Origin: Polaromonas sp.
GTDB lineage: Bacteria; Pseudomonadota; Gammaproteobacteria; Burkholderiales; Burkholderiaceae_C
Direction: 5' to 3'
Assembly: GCF_012927485.1 (NCBI RefSeq)
Contig: NZ_JABBPC010000029.1
Span: 62,001-126,000 of the forward strand
Length of the DNA stretch: 64,000 nt
A program made the position numbers and the translations under genes. Every line of letters starts with the position of its first letter. Positions within the stretch are counted from its first letter, which is position 1. This document shows, one piece after another, positions 29,659 through 39,381 of this stretch. The notes below the pieces were generated by a model. The model saw only the letters and a program-made list of their open reading frames with translations. It was not told where the DNA came from and searched no databases.

Positions 29659-31188
29659 ATGTGCGGAATAGTTGGCGTCGTCAGTAAAGCCCCGGTCAAC
29701 CAACTCATTTATGACGGCCTGCTGCTGCTGCAGCACCGTGGCCAGGACGCCGCCGGCATCGTCACGCAACAGGGACGAAAGTTCTACATGCACAAAGCCA
29801 AGGGCATGGTGCGTGACGTTTTTCGCACCCGCAACATGCGCGCGTTGCCGGGCAATGTCGGGCTTGGCCAAGTGCGTTATCCAACGGCTGGCAACGCCTA
29901 CAGCGAAGACGAAGCGCAGCCGTTTTATGTCAACGCCCCGTTTGGCTTGGTGTTGTCGCACAACGGCAACCTGACCAACGCGGCCGCGCTCAAAACCGAG
30001 CTATTCAATACCGACCACCGCCACATCAACACCGACAGCGACTCTGAAGTATTGCTTAACGTACTGGCGCATGAACTTGAAAAAACCACACGGGGATTGC
30101 CCCTGACGCCGACCGATGTGTTCGCAGCGGTGCGCCGTGTGCACAAGCGTGTCAAAGGGTCGTATGCCGTCGTGGCGCTGATCGCCGGTCACGGGCTGTT
30201 GGCCTTTCGCGACCCGTTTGGTATTCGCCCTCTGTGTATGGGCCGCGGTCAAAATGAAGGCGGCAGCACGGTGATGGTGGCCAGCGAGTCGGTCGCACTG
30301 GAGGGTACCGCGCACCAGTTTGAGCGAGACATTGCGCCGGGAGAGGCTGTATTTGTGGACCTGGAAGGCACTGTATACGCCGAGCAATGCGCGGACAATG
30401 CCAAGCTCTATCCGTGCATTTTCGAGTTCGTGTACCTGGCGCGTCCGGACTCCGTGCTCGACGGCATTTCGGTGTATCAGGCCCGTCTCAATCTTGGAGA
30501 AACGCTGGCCAAACGCGTGGTCTCCACGGTACCGCCCAATGAAATCGATGTAGTCATTCCGATCCCCGAATCGAGCCGCCCCAGCGCCACCCAACTGGCA
30601 CATTTGCTTGGAATTCCCTACCGCGAAGGTTTCGTCAAGAACCGCTACGTGGGCCGCACCTTCATCATGCCGGGGCAGGGCGTCCGCAAAAAATCAGTAC
30701 GCCAAAAACTTAACGTGATTGCCAGCGAGTTCAAAGGTCGCAATGTGCTGCTGGTCGATGACTCCATCGTACGCGGCACCACCAGCCGAGAGATCGTGCA
30801 AATGGCCCGCGAAGCAGGCGCACGCAAGGTCTATCTGGCCAGCGCCGCTCCGCCGGTGCGCTATCCAAACGTCTACGGCATCGACATGCCGACGCCGGAC
30901 GAGCTGGTGGCGCATGGCCGCAGCATTGAAGAAATTCGTCAGGTGATTGGCTGCGATGCGCTGATCTACCAGGACGTGGAGGGCATGCGGCGCGCCATTG
31001 GCTCGCTGAACCCGAAACTTGATGGCTTTGACGCCTCCTGTTTTGATGGCGTTTACATCACCGGAGATGTGACGGCCGAGACCATTGCCGCGATGAATTC
31101 ACAGCGGGCCGATACCGCAGAGAAGATCGGCGAGGAGGGCGACGTGGACGTGTCCCGGCTAGCGCTTCCCAATCCTCAGGAGGCTTGA
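29659..31188 (+). CDS. purF: Amidophosphoribosyltransferase
   Basis: 509 residues. PurF makes 5-phosphoribosylamine from PRPP and glutamine, the first step of purine synthesis. It starts MCGIVGVV, so Cys2 becomes the N-terminal glutaminase nucleophile. The glutaminase domain includes LLLQHRGQDAAGI and LSHNGNLTN. The PRPP site is VLLVDDSIVRGTTSREIV near 365. The sequence resembles the shorter, Fe-S-free proteobacterial form. Confidence 0.95.
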   Translation: MCGIVGVVSKAPVNQLIYDGLLLLQHRGQDAAGIVTQQGRKFYMHKAKGMVRDVFRTRNMRALPGNVGLGQVRYPTAGNAYSEDEAQPFYVNAPFGLVLSHNGNLTNAAALKTELFNTDHRHINTDSDSEVLLNVLAHELEKTTRGLPLTPTDVFAAVRRVHKRVKGSYAVVALIAGHGLLAFRDPFGIRPLCMGRGQNEGGSTVMVASESVALEGTAHQFERDIAPGEAVFVDLEGTVYAEQCADNAKLYPCIFEFVYLARPDSVLDGISVYQARLNLGETLAKRVVSTVPPNEIDVVIPIPESSRPSATQLAHLLGIPYREGFVKNRYVGRTFIMPGQGVRKKSVRQKLNVIASEFKGRNVLLVDDSIVRGTTSREIVQMAREAGARKVYLASAAPPVRYPNVYGIDMPTPDELVAHGRSIEEIRQVIGCDALIYQDVEGMRRAIGSLNPKLDGFDASCFDGVYITGDVTAETIAAMNSQRADTAEKIGEEGDVDVSRLALPNPQEA

Positions 31189-31190
31189 AC

Positions 31191-32417
31191 GTGATACCTA
31201 AAAAATTACCTGACAATCTTCACCGCGACACACTGGCCGTGCGTGCGGCCGTGGATAAAAGCCAGTATGGCGAAAATTCAGAAGCGCTTTATCTGACGAG
31301 CAGCTTTGTCCAACCCGATGCCGCCACTGCCGTGCGACGGTTTGCGAACGAGGAAGAAGGCTACATCTATTCCCGATTTACCAACCCGACCGTGGCAAGC
31401 ATGGAACAGCGCCTGGCCGCGATGGAAGGGACTGAAGCGTGCATTGGCACTGCCAGCGGCATGGCGGCGATATTGCTGATGTGCATGGGACTGCTGAAAA
31501 GCGGCGATCACGTGATTTGCTCTCAATCAGTGTTCGGCTCCACCATCCGATTAATTGGCGGCGAGTTTGGCAAGTTTGGTGTTGAAAGCACTTTTGTGTC
31601 GCAAACCGACGTAGGTCAATGGCAGGCAGCCGTCAAGCCCAATACAAAATTGCTATTTGCTGAAACGCCCACCAACCCGCTGACCGAGGTGTGCGACATC
31701 CGCGCGCTCGCAGACATTGCGCACGCTGCGGGCGCTTTGCTGGTGGTTGACAACTGCTTTTGTTCTCCGGCTCTGTCGCAGCCCGTTAAATTAGGCGCCG
31801 ATTTGATTATTCATTCGGGCACGAAATACCTTGACGGGCAAGGCCGTGTAATTGCCGGGGCGATCTGCGGGCCCAAAAAGCTCATCGACGAAAAACTGAT
31901 GCCCGTCATGCGCAGTGCAGGCATGACGCTGTCGCCGTTCAATGCCTGGGTGGTGCTCAAGGGCTTGGAGACGCTGTCCATCCGCATGCAGGCGCAAAGC
32001 GCCAATGCGTTGATGCTGGCGACTTGGCTTGAGGCGCAGCCCGGCGTGGCCCGGGTGTATTACCCCGGCCTCAAGTCGCATCCCCAGCACGCGCTGGCCA
32101 TGCAGCAGCAAACCCTTAATGGGCAGGGCTGCGGCGGCGCGGTAGTGTCGTTCGACCTGATAGGTCTTGACGCTGAAACCGCCCGGAAAAACGCTTTCCA
32201 TGTGATCGACAGTACCGAAGTCTGCAGCATCACTGCCAATCTCGGCGATACCAAAACTACCGTGACCCATCCGGCAACGACGTCGCACGGTCGGATTACC
32301 GAAGCGCAGCGACAGGCGGCGGGAATCGGCCAGGGCCTGATTCGTGTGGCGGTGGGCCTTGAATACATTGACGATTTGAAAGCCGATCTCGCTCGGGGTC
32401 TGGACAGTTTTAAATGA
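31191..32417 (+). CDS. metZ: O-succinylhomoserine sulfhydrylase
   Basis: 408 residues. A PLP enzyme that makes homocysteine directly from O-succinylhomoserine and sulfide. Motifs are [38 protein letters not shown], and the PLP lysine in [13 protein letters not shown] near 205. AGGAGG at 31178-31183 is seven bases from GTG 31191 but almost touches TTG 31185, so the GTG is the better start. The end overlaps gltX by ATGA. A free-sulfide user, it may link to the sulfide genes further on only loosely. Confidence 0.92.
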   Translation: MIPKKLPDNLHRDTLAVRAAVDKSQYGENSEALYLTSSFVQPDAATAVRRFANEEEGYIYSRFTNPTVASMEQRLAAMEGTEACIGTASGMAAILLMCMGLLKSGDHVICSQSVFGSTIRLIGGEFGKFGVESTFVSQTDVGQWQAAVKPNTKLLFAETPTNPLTEVCDIRALADIAHAAGALLVVDNCFCSPALSQPVKLGADLIIHSGTKYLDGQGRVIAGAICGPKKLIDEKLMPVMRSAGMTLSPFNAWVVLKGLETLSIRMQAQSANALMLATWLEAQPGVARVYYPGLKSHPQHALAMQQQTLNGQGCGGAVVSFDLIGLDAETARKNAFHVIDSTEVCSITANLGDTKTTVTHPATTSHGRITEAQRQAAGIGQGLIRVAVGLEYIDDLKADLARGLDSFK

Positions 32418-33835
32418 CGCTACAAGCCATGATTTCTCAAGCACCCCAAAAAACAAGAACGCGATTTGCGCCTTCCCCGACAGGTTTTATTCATCTTGGG
32501 AATATCCGCTCGGCCTTGTATCCGTGGGCCTTCGCGCGTTCCACTGGGGGCGATTTCATCTTGCGCATTGAGGACACGGACCTGGAGCGTTCGAGTCAAG
32601 CTGCCGTCGATGTGATCATCGAAAGCATGCAGTGGCTGGGCCTTGATTACGACGAAGGCCCGTTCTACCAGATGCAGCGGATGGATCGCTACAAAGCGGT
32701 GTTGGCCGAACTGAAAGAGGCCGGCCATGTTTACGCGTGTTACATGAGTGTGGCGGAACTCGATGCATTGCGTGAAAAGCAGATGGCCGCGAAAGAAAAA
32801 CCGCGTTACGACGGCACCTGGCGGCCTGAGTTGGACAAGACGCTGCCTCCAGTCCCAGAGGGTGTGCAACCGGTACTGCGCTTCAAAAATCCGCAAGGCG
32901 GTTCGGTGGTGTGGGATGACAAGGTCAAGGGCCGCATAGAAATCAGCAACGACGAGCTGGACGACTTGGTCATTGCGCGGCCCGATGGCACGCCGACCTA
33001 CAATTTTTGCGTGGTGGTAGACGACATGGACATGGCCATCACGCACGTGATCCGTGGCGATGATCATGTCAACAACACGCCGCGTCAAATCAATATCTTT
33101 CGCGCACTGGGCAAAGAAGTCCCTATTTATGCGCATTTACCGACCGTTCTCAACGAGCAGGGTGAGAAGATGAGCAAGCGCAACGGCGCCAAGCCAGTGA
33201 CGCAATTTGCGGCCGAAGGTTATTTGCCGGACGCCATGGTGAACTACTTGGCGCGCTTGGGATGGAGTCATGGTGACGACGAAATTTTCAGTCGCGCGCA
33301 ATTTCTCGATTGGTTCAATCTGGATCACCTCGGCAAGAGCGCCGCGCAGTTCGATGAAGTCAAGTTGCGCTGGGTGAATGCCCAGCACCTCAAGGCCACC
33401 GCCGATGAAGTGCTGGCTGAACTGGTGTCTCCCTTCTTGGGGGATCGCGGCCTCGCCGGACTGGATTCCGCATGGCTTGCGCGGGGCTGCGGCTTGTTCA
33501 AAGACCGCTGCAGTACGCTGATCGAGTTGGCCGGCTGGTTGCAGTTGCTCGTGACCGGAGCGCGAGGCAGCAGCGAGGATGTCACCCTCCACGTCACCGA
33601 TGCTGTCCGCCCGGCGCTCAGTAAGCTTGCTGTTGCGCTGGGTAACTGCGAGTGGAGCAAAGCGGCCATTGGTGTAGCGATCAAACAAGTGCTTTCAGAA
33701 ACCGGACTGAAAATGCCGCAACTGGCCATGCCGGTTCGCGTGCTGGTCATGGGAACGCCGCAAACGCCTTCACTGGACGCCGTCCTGGCGCTCATGACCC
33801 GAGGTGATGTAATCGGCCGCTTGAATGCCGACTAA
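32414..33835 (+). CDS. gltX: Glutamyl-tRNA synthetase
   Basis: 473 residues. Class I enzyme that charges tRNA-Glu. The HIGH motif reads HLGN in [18 protein letters not shown], and the KMSKS motif reads [11 protein letters not shown] near 250. [19 protein letters not shown] is present. A tRNA-Glu gene lies 240 bases downstream. An ATG at 32432 is a possible alternative start; the 32414 start overlaps the metZ stop and would be coupled. Confidence 0.95.
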   Translation: MTLQAMISQAPQKTRTRFAPSPTGFIHLGNIRSALYPWAFARSTGGDFILRIEDTDLERSSQAAVDVIIESMQWLGLDYDEGPFYQMQRMDRYKAVLAELKEAGHVYACYMSVAELDALREKQMAAKEKPRYDGTWRPELDKTLPPVPEGVQPVLRFKNPQGGSVVWDDKVKGRIEISNDELDDLVIARPDGTPTYNFCVVVDDMDMAITHVIRGDDHVNNTPRQINIFRALGKEVPIYAHLPTVLNEQGEKMSKRNGAKPVTQFAAEGYLPDAMVNYLARLGWSHGDDEIFSRAQFLDWFNLDHLGKSAAQFDEVKLRWVNAQHLKATADEVLAELVSPFLGDRGLAGLDSAWLARGCGLFKDRCSTLIELAGWLQLLVTGARGSSEDVTLHVTDAVRPALSKLAVALGNCEWSKAAIGVAIKQVLSETGLKMPQLAMPVRVLVMGTPQTPSLDAVLALMTRGDVIGRLNAD

Positions 33836-33850
33836 ATGGCAGTCGGACGT

Positions 33851-33880
33851 TTCAAAAACACTTAATTTTCGGGCTATAAT
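33851..33880 (+). promoter_or_regulatory. Promoter of the tRNA cluster
   Basis: TTCAAA at 33851-33856 and a perfect TATAAT at 33875-33880 are 18 bases apart, about 35 bases before tRNA-Ala. A GC-rich stretch follows, as in stable-RNA promoters. Confidence 0.55.
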
Positions 33881-33914
33881 TCAAGGCTCGACAAATGCAA
33901 CGAAACTTGCAGAA

Positions 33915-33990
<76 letters not shown>

Positions 33991-34078
33991 AAGACTGTCG
34001 AAAAGATTTTTAATGAGAAAGAGTTTGGCAGGACTTTTGTAGAAAAGCAAAAGTCTTTTTCAAAAATTCCAAGGTTCT

Positions 34079-34154
34079 GACCCCATCGTCTAGAGGCCTA
34101 GGACACTACCCTTTCACGGTAGGTACCGGGGTTCGAATCCCCGTGGGGTCGCCA
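34079..34154 (+). tRNA. tRNA-Glu (anticodon UUC)
   Basis: 76 nt with encoded CCA. Acceptor GACCCCA/TGGGGTC, anticodon loop CTTTCAC giving TTC, T-arm CCGGG-TTCGAAT-CCCCG. Second of three tRNAs after gltX. Confidence 0.96.
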
Positions 34155-34231
34155 AATTTCGTCACAGCAATGTGTCGAGGTAAAGCGCAAGTTTTTAGCA
34201 CTTGGCTCGCAAGAGTAAACGCTATCTACCA

Positions 34232-34308
34232 GGAGTGGTAGTTCAGTTGGTTAGAATACCGGCCTGTCACGCCGGGGGTCGCGGGTTCGAGTCCCGTCCG
34301 CTCCGCCA
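34232..34308 (+). tRNA. tRNA-Asp (anticodon GUC), integration site of the mobile element
   Basis: 77 nt with encoded CCA. Acceptor GGAGTGG/CCGCTCC, anticodon stem CCGGC/GCCGG with loop CTGTCAC, T-loop TTCGAGT. Its last 18 bases plus two following bases recur at 42020, so the present 3' end was supplied by the incoming element and the gene stays whole. Confidence 0.96.
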
Positions 34309-34310
34309 AA
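34291..34310 (+). repeat. attL core, 3' end of tRNA-Asp
   Basis: GTCCCGTCCGCTCCGCCAAA, identical to 42020-42039. The left flank differs between copies (CGA versus TCT), setting the outer limit of the shared core. Confidence 0.92.
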
Positions 34311-34315
34311 ATGGA

Positions 34316-34350
34316 AAAAGCCTTGTAAGTCAACGACTTACAAGGCTTTT
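34316..34350 (+). terminator. Perfect 16-bp stem-loop just inside attL
   Basis: AAAAGCCTTGTAAGTC and its complement surround a three-base loop, ending in a T-run followed by GTCTTTCA. The same GTCTTTCA tail follows the host terminator at 42070. It ends the tRNA transcript in place of the displaced native terminator. Confidence 0.8.
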
Positions 34351-34363
34351 GTCTTTCAGGGTA

Positions 34364-34382
34364 GTAGCAAATTTGGTAGCAA
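34364..34382 (+). promoter_or_regulatory. Candidate integrase arm-type sites at left end
   Basis: GTAGCAA at 34364-34370 and GGTAGCAA at 34375-34382 lie between attL and the integrase start. GGTAGCAA recurs at 41948-41955 near attR. Paired short repeats near both ends are what tyrosine integrases use as arm sites. Confidence 0.4.
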
Positions 34383-34387
34383 TTCAC

Positions 34388-35707
34388 ATGCTCAATTTGC
34401 CTATCTACCTCATTGGTTCAAGCTACTACTTGCATACCCGTATCGCGGGCAAGCAGGTTAAACGTTCGCTTCGCACCAGCTACAAACGCGAAGCTATCAT
34501 CCGTGCAGTAGAACTATTGACCAGTTTGACAATGCACAAAAAAGACCTCCCCGAAAAGTACGAGCTGGACTTGTCCCGTGGCATCCTGAAATCGGATAGC
34601 CCCGAAGACCACAACCGCCTAATGCAAGCCATGGAGGCCATGAAAGCCCTACATAGTGGTCAAGCCACTATGCAAGCCCACACCATTGCAAGTGCCGTTA
34701 CAGCCCCCTTTAAGGACGACCCTACCGCTTTGAAGCTGGGTGAACTGTTAGAGAAGTTTTTTCTACTGCGCAATGTAAAGCCGGCAACCGCTTTGTCGTA
34801 TAAAAACGCGACCGAGGAATTTAAGAAGTTCCTGAAAAACCCTCCCATTACGCGAATTAGCACAAGCGACGTAACCCGCTGGCAGGAGCATTTGGCACAA
34901 AAAGGCAATGTCCCGCGAACAATTGATGGCAAGGTGGGTGTGATCAAAGCTATCTACAATTTTGCGAAAAAACAGGGTTACACGCGGGAAGATAATCCCG
35001 CCGCTGACAGGGATTTGCTTACTAAAAAACAGAAGCAGCGCGGTGGGTACGCGACTTTTGAAACCGATGAAATCGTGCTTTTGCTGGGGAGCGTCTTTTT
35101 TCGCGAACGCCTTGCCGAAAAATCCGACTACACGACAGCAGTTCTCATGGGGCTCATGACCGGGTGCCGTGTGGGCGAAATCACGACATTGCGGAAAGAA
35201 CACTTTAAGCACAGCCGCAAAGGCATCTCCTTCATTACCATTCGGGACAGCAAAACGGAGGCGGGGATTCGTGAAGTGCCGCTACACCCGTACATTTACA
35301 CGCACATTGCTCCAAAGCTCGACGCACTGAAAAAACCCGGCGACAAGCTCTTTAAATATAAGGAGCGGGACGGAAAAGGCAGCGGCAATGCTGCCGGGAA
35401 GATGCTTGCACGCAACTTGGAAAGCGCACGCCTTACACGCGAGAAGCTCGTTTTTCACAGCTTGCGCAAATACACGAACAATGAGCTTTTGCAAAACGGC
35501 GTAAACCTTGAACACCGTTGTCAGTTCGTCGGGCATGAACTGGACAATGTAAACGTTGCTGTTTATTCAAAAACTATCAGCGTGGATGACCTTGCCGCTG
35601 CCGTCTTTCCAGCATTGGACATGATTGCCGCGACGGTGAAAAAAGCCCTCGACCCTATGGGCAATATTGCAATTGGCGACCTTATCGACCCTGACGCGCT
35701 AATGTAG
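34388..35707 (+). CDS. int: Tyrosine-type integrase of the element
   Basis: 439 residues. It catalyses insertion at and excision from tRNA-Asp. The N-terminal half has an arm-binding-like start (IYLIGSSYYLHTRIAGKQVK) and a SAM-like core-binding region near 165-250. The catalytic domain has Arg in MTGCRVGEITTL, H-x-x-R in FHSLRKYTNN, GHELDNVNV and the nucleophile in AVYSK. The start at 34388 is chosen because the frame open from 34202 runs through tRNA-Asp and the attL hairpin. Adjoining attL and reading away from the tRNA is usual for such elements. Confidence 0.92.
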   Translation: MLNLPIYLIGSSYYLHTRIAGKQVKRSLRTSYKREAIIRAVELLTSLTMHKKDLPEKYELDLSRGILKSDSPEDHNRLMQAMEAMKALHSGQATMQAHTIASAVTAPFKDDPTALKLGELLEKFFLLRNVKPATALSYKNATEEFKKFLKNPPITRISTSDVTRWQEHLAQKGNVPRTIDGKVGVIKAIYNFAKKQGYTREDNPAADRDLLTKKQKQRGGYATFETDEIVLLLGSVFFRERLAEKSDYTTAVLMGLMTGCRVGEITTLRKEHFKHSRKGISFITIRDSKTEAGIREVPLHPYIYTHIAPKLDALKKPGDKLFKYKERDGKGSGNAAGKMLARNLESARLTREKLVFHSLRKYTNNELLQNGVNLEHRCQFVGHELDNVNVAVYSKTISVDDLAAAVFPALDMIAATVKKALDPMGNIAIGDLIDPDALM

Positions 35708-35784
35708 TTAACCGCCCCGAGGAAGGAAAGTATCCGCAAGTGAAAAAACCAGCTACTAAAACAAGCGACCCTAAAAGCGTGTTG

Positions 35785-36627
35785 CTAAATTTGTTTTTTT
35801 AAGTCAGGCTTCAACTCTATTATTCGTTCAGCAACTTCGTCAATGTTGTCTGATAAATATTTGTAAGTTTTACCTTGTGCTTTAAGTTGACTGATGGCTT
35901 CCATCAAAATGGTTTTGCTGACTTTTTTTAGATAATAACCATCCCTAAAATCTTGGTCATCAAATTCTTCCAAGATTTTTGTATAACCTTCCCATTCTTC
36001 TAGCTCTTCATTTTTAGAAGATTTCTGATGCTCTGATATGGCTTGTTCTGCTTGTCCAGCAGTTAAACCATTTGGAATAGGTAAGCTAAAGAATTTAAAG
36101 TAATCTTTCTGTGATGAATCGGCTAGTTGATTACTCAAAAACTCATTAAATTGTTTCTTATCTGCTTTGGGACCAATGACTTGATATTGAATGTCTAAAA
36201 AGTCATTGTTGCTTATGTAAATTCGTCCAAGCCTAGCCTTAACATTCTCATACATTCCAGTGCCAATAATTTGTGCTGAAATCTCTTTTGGTAGGTAGCC
36301 AATGAAATATTGAGTTGAGCCTGATAGCCCAATCAATTTAATAGCATTGGAATCAAATTTGTTGTGTAGCTCTCTTTCTAGGCTTAACACTGGATTGCTA
36401 GACTTGGCAAACTTCAATGCCTCCTCTTTTCTGTGCTGAATTCCAGCAACAGGAAGGTTTTTAGCGAAAATTTGATAGCCACTTGGCATAGGTGGAAGAA
36501 AACTTTTACCACTGCCTTGAGAGTCGTTTGAACTCTTGTTTTTGGATATTGGTGTAGTAGTCTTTTTTTTGTTTGAAAAATAGAAATAGAAGACAGCAAT
36601 GAGAATTAAACCAATGACCCAAGACAT
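35785..36627 (-). CDS. Membrane-anchored HIRAN-domain-like protein
   Basis: 280 residues. A single N-terminal span (residues 2-17, SWVIGLILIAVFYFYF) is followed by a basic, Ser/Lys-rich linker. Residues ~60-135 resemble a HIRAN domain: VAGIQHRKEEALKFA, LSLERELHNKFDSNAIKLIG and YFIGYLPKEISAQI. HIRAN domains bind DNA ends or stalled forks and usually belong to helicases; here there is no helicase. The C-terminus is acidic and helical. A ribosome site AAGGA precedes the ATG. Strongly AT-rich, unlike the chromosome. Function unknown. Confidence 0.65.
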   Translation of the reverse strand: MSWVIGLILIAVFYFYFSNKKKTTTPISKNKSSNDSQGSGKSFLPPMPSGYQIFAKNLPVAGIQHRKEEALKFAKSSNPVLSLERELHNKFDSNAIKLIGLSGSTQYFIGYLPKEISAQIIGTGMYENVKARLGRIYISNNDFLDIQYQVIGPKADKKQFNEFLSNQLADSSQKDYFKFFSLPIPNGLTAGQAEQAISEHQKSSKNEELEEWEGYTKILEEFDDQDFRDGYYLKKVSKTILMEAISQLKAQGKTYKYLSDNIDEVAERIIELKPDLKKQI

Positions 36628-36829
36628 AACATCATTCCTTTTTCGCTTCTAAAATGTTCGAATGATACACACATAAACAAAAAAGACCCTGCGTATTAAC
36701 ACTAAGTCTTTTTTTGTGAAATTGATGGGGCTGAACCTAACCTATATTTTTTACCCTAAATTTAACAGCATGCTTTCAGATAGATTTGCTAATAAAACGG
36801 GGTTTTTTCAATATCTTCTGAATAGTTCT

Positions 36830-37105
36830 CTAATTTTCTCGGGTAGATGCTGCAACCAACACTAAATAAGGAAATGCATTTTTATCGCGCTCTGGTGCGT
36901 TAGATAGTAATTTGGCGACGTAATTACGCAGTGTCGCATTTATCTCAATTTCTTTCAACACAAGCGCACCGATTACATATTTCCGTCTATCCGTGATTTT
37001 CCGTTCTTTGCTATTGTATTGGCTTTGCAATTGCTGCTTCTTTGCTTTTAACTGCATTTGCTCCGCTTGCAACACCGCAATTTTTTCTTTCAGGTTTTTG
37101 CTCAT
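36830..37105 (-). CDS. MobC-like mobilization accessory protein
   Basis: 91 residues. The N-terminal ~50 are a Lys/Gln-rich coiled coil (KEKIAVLQAEQMQLKAKKQQ), then KERKITDRRKYVIGALVLKE, which resembles the R-K-x-R-T-R-R-L-I-x-x-G-A core of MobC/TraD-like relaxosome proteins of small mobilizable plasmids. It is divergent from the relaxase gene across a 269-base gap, the same arrangement as MobC-oriT-MobA in such plasmids. The assignment is by similarity of this core and by position. Confidence 0.6.
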   Translation of the reverse strand: MSKNLKEKIAVLQAEQMQLKAKKQQLQSQYNSKERKITDRRKYVIGALVLKEIEINATLRNYVAKLLSNAPERDKNAFPYLVLVAASTREN

Positions 37106-37374
37106 GATTTGTCTCGCTTTCTGAAATCAGCTTAACAAATCATTGCTATTTGTCAATAAAGGCTGGGGCTATTCATTTGTCCCGGCCTTTATTGCTTTTG
37201 TGTTTGCTTTTGCTACTATGTATGTATCAACGCACCCGCTTATGTTCTCGCCTGCTATATCGTCATCGTCCATCGTAGCCCCCTGCAAGGGCTCACTTAT
37301 GCAAACATCCACTACGTGTATATTTGCGTTCACCCTACCGGGGGCGTTGCTTTGCAACCTGGGAGCAATTCGAT
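37106..37374. other. Candidate origin of transfer between mobC-like and mobA-like genes
   Basis: AATAAAGGCTGGG (37155-37167) pairs with CCCGGCCTTTATT (37181-37193), 12 of 13 bases, and GTTGC-TTT-GCAAC lies at 37347-37359. Divergent relaxase and accessory genes flanking a hairpin-bearing gap are typical of oriT. The nick base cannot be placed by eye. Confidence 0.5.
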
Positions 37375-38958
37375 ATGCCTAGCCTAGCCACATGGTTTAC
37401 GCCTTCGCTGCAAACCATTTCGCGTTCGGCTGGACGTAGCAGCGTCCTGGCTGCTGCTTACCGTGCTTGCGAAAAGCTAACGGACGAGCGTTTAGGCATA
37501 ACAAGCGATTACACGCCAAAAGGTAAACATGGGTTAACTGGCAATATTTGCGTTGGTATTCCGAATGACGATATCGCATTGTTATTTAACAATGCTGAAA
37601 AAGCAGAAACCCGAGCCAATTCTACAGTTGCGCGAGAACTTATGGTTCCCTTGTCTTCGGAATGGAGCGACCACGAGCGAAGCGAATGCGTCCGCGCCAT
37701 CGCGCAACATTTGCGCGATGAGTACGGCGTAGCCGTCCTGGCCTCAATTCATCGCCCAGCTATTGATAACAATAACGACCACGCACACATTTTATTTACT
37801 ACGCGCACAGTGGACGCCAAGGGCATATTTGGTAAAAAGACCCGCATCCTTGATGATGCAAAAACGGGTGAAGTGAAGAAAATGCGCGAGGCTGTTTGCG
37901 AAATTGTGAACACGCATGCGCGTGCCAATGGTTCCGATTGGTACGTTTATGCTGGTAAGTTTTCTGACATTATTGAAGACTATATACCTACCACACACAT
38001 TTCAATTAAGCACGGTAAAAAGCAAAAGCAATACATCGATGCTAATAGAGAAACTGTAAAAGAAGCGCAGGCCGTTATTGCGAAGACGAAGAACCAGATT
38101 GCAGTAAACGATGCGAAGATTGCAGCGCTAACGGCACAAGCCACAATTGAAGAATCGAGCCAAAAGGCCCCTACAACATCCGCAAAGGCTAATAAAGAAC
38201 ATGCGGTAGCTCCTACCCGTGCGCAGGTTTATGAGCGACTTCGTAGTTATCCGGAACTAGCCGAGCTTGCAGACGAGGCCGAAGCCGGAAAGAACGAGCC
38301 TTTGTTTGAGCTTTTGCTTAAATTCGAGTCAGATATTAAAATATTCGGTTCTATTCAACCAGAAGAAGAAAAAGTCATTGATTGGGTCGAATATATGCAA
38401 GACCCGCGCATTAAAGCAGAAAATGAAAGAATAGCAGACGAGCTGAAAGCTCCCAAGCTACACGAGACAACCTTGGACAAAGCATTACGCTTACGAGCCG
38501 TGTTTGAAGAGCTGGAAGTATGCCGCAAGCAGCGCGAAGACTTCAAAGACCTATTAGCTTATAGAGGAAGACAACTTGACGCGCTAAATGAGAAAGCTCC
38601 TGGCTTCTTGTCTCTCCCATCGACCAAAAAAGAGCATAAAGTCGAATTGCTGAAACTTCATGCTAACATTTTAGGGGCGCAAAGCTTAATAGACGAGAAC
38701 ATAGCATATATAAACAACAAAACAGTTCAACAGCAATCAAATGAGTATTGTTCAAATACGCATTACAAAGCATTGTGTGAGCAACATGACGCTACTTTGC
38801 CGCTAAGTCTTTTTGACCAAATGAGGGCAGATAAAGTAAAGCAACTTTCGTTGACAAAATCCGATTGTGCCAAAGTTGTGAATAAATTAGTAAACAATGA
38901 CTTGGACATTCAAAAACAAGCGTATGGGTTAGTCTACGGGGATGCCCTCTCCGTATAA
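37375..38958 (+). CDS. mobA: MobA/MobL-family relaxase
   Basis: 527 residues. It would nick oriT and lead the single strand during mobilization. The N-terminus matches the family: PSLQTISRSAGRSSVLAAAYRACE, then DYTPKGKH (about 9-50). The metal-binding His cluster is in NDHAHILFTTR near residue 140, and SDWYVYAGKF follows near 202. The later part is charged and helical and shows no primase motif. ATG 37375 is chosen because it begins the family domain; the frame is open from 37324 through the likely oriT. Confidence 0.85.
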   Translation: MPSLATWFTPSLQTISRSAGRSSVLAAAYRACEKLTDERLGITSDYTPKGKHGLTGNICVGIPNDDIALLFNNAEKAETRANSTVARELMVPLSSEWSDHERSECVRAIAQHLRDEYGVAVLASIHRPAIDNNNDHAHILFTTRTVDAKGIFGKKTRILDDAKTGEVKKMREAVCEIVNTHARANGSDWYVYAGKFSDIIEDYIPTTHISIKHGKKQKQYIDANRETVKEAQAVIAKTKNQIAVNDAKIAALTAQATIEESSQKAPTTSAKANKEHAVAPTRAQVYERLRSYPELAELADEAEAGKNEPLFELLLKFESDIKIFGSIQPEEEKVIDWVEYMQDPRIKAENERIADELKAPKLHETTLDKALRLRAVFEELEVCRKQREDFKDLLAYRGRQLDALNEKAPGFLSLPSTKKEHKVELLKLHANILGAQSLIDENIAYINNKTVQQQSNEYCSNTHYKALCEQHDATLPLSLFDQMRADKVKQLSLTKSDCAKVVNKLVNNDLDIQKQAYGLVYGDALSV

Positions 38959-39096
38959 GTCCTAAAATCGCTTTACAAGGCGCGCAATGGGCTTTTTGGT
39001 ATGCTAGTTCTCCGCGCCGCGTCAAAGCTTTTTGGCGAGCTTATAGCCCTATTGCTTCCGCTTCGCTTTCATGGGGCAAGCCCCATACCCTTGGTC

Positions 39097-39381
39097 TCAT
39101 TCAATTGGAGTTATCTCCCAGCCTTGTGAAATGCGCAGTGCAATGAAAGCTACGTTTGTGGGGTCGGTAACTTGGTGGAGGGCATACCAAAGTTTGGGCT
39201 TTACCATGCCGTTGTACCGTGCCGCCACTGGTTCAACGCCGATAGGGATTTTAGCTTTGTTGGCCATGCTCTTTGATATGAGCAAGTAGGGGTCAAGGCC
39301 AGCGGCTTCAAGTTCATTGACCCTAGATGGCAGTCGGTTTCCATTCGCATCTTTGAATGGGTTGTTGTTTTCGTATGTCAT
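39097..39381 (-). CDS. Small hypothetical protein of the element
   Basis: 94 residues, soluble, starting MTYENNNPFKDANGNRLPSRV and ending ISQGWEITPIE. No family is recognised. It is encoded convergently to the relaxase gene and has coding-like amino-acid use (balanced, with W and P), so it is probably real. It may be element cargo or a regulator. Confidence 0.5.
   Translation of the reverse strand: MTYENNNPFKDANGNRLPSRVNELEAAGLDPYLLISKSMANKAKIPIGVEPVAARYNGMVKPKLWYALHQVTDPTNVAFIALRISQGWEITPIE

Noticed and set aside
34202..34387. Longer integrase start within tRNA-Asp
   Set aside because: The frame would translate the tRNA and the attL hairpin; ATG 34388 begins family-like sequence.
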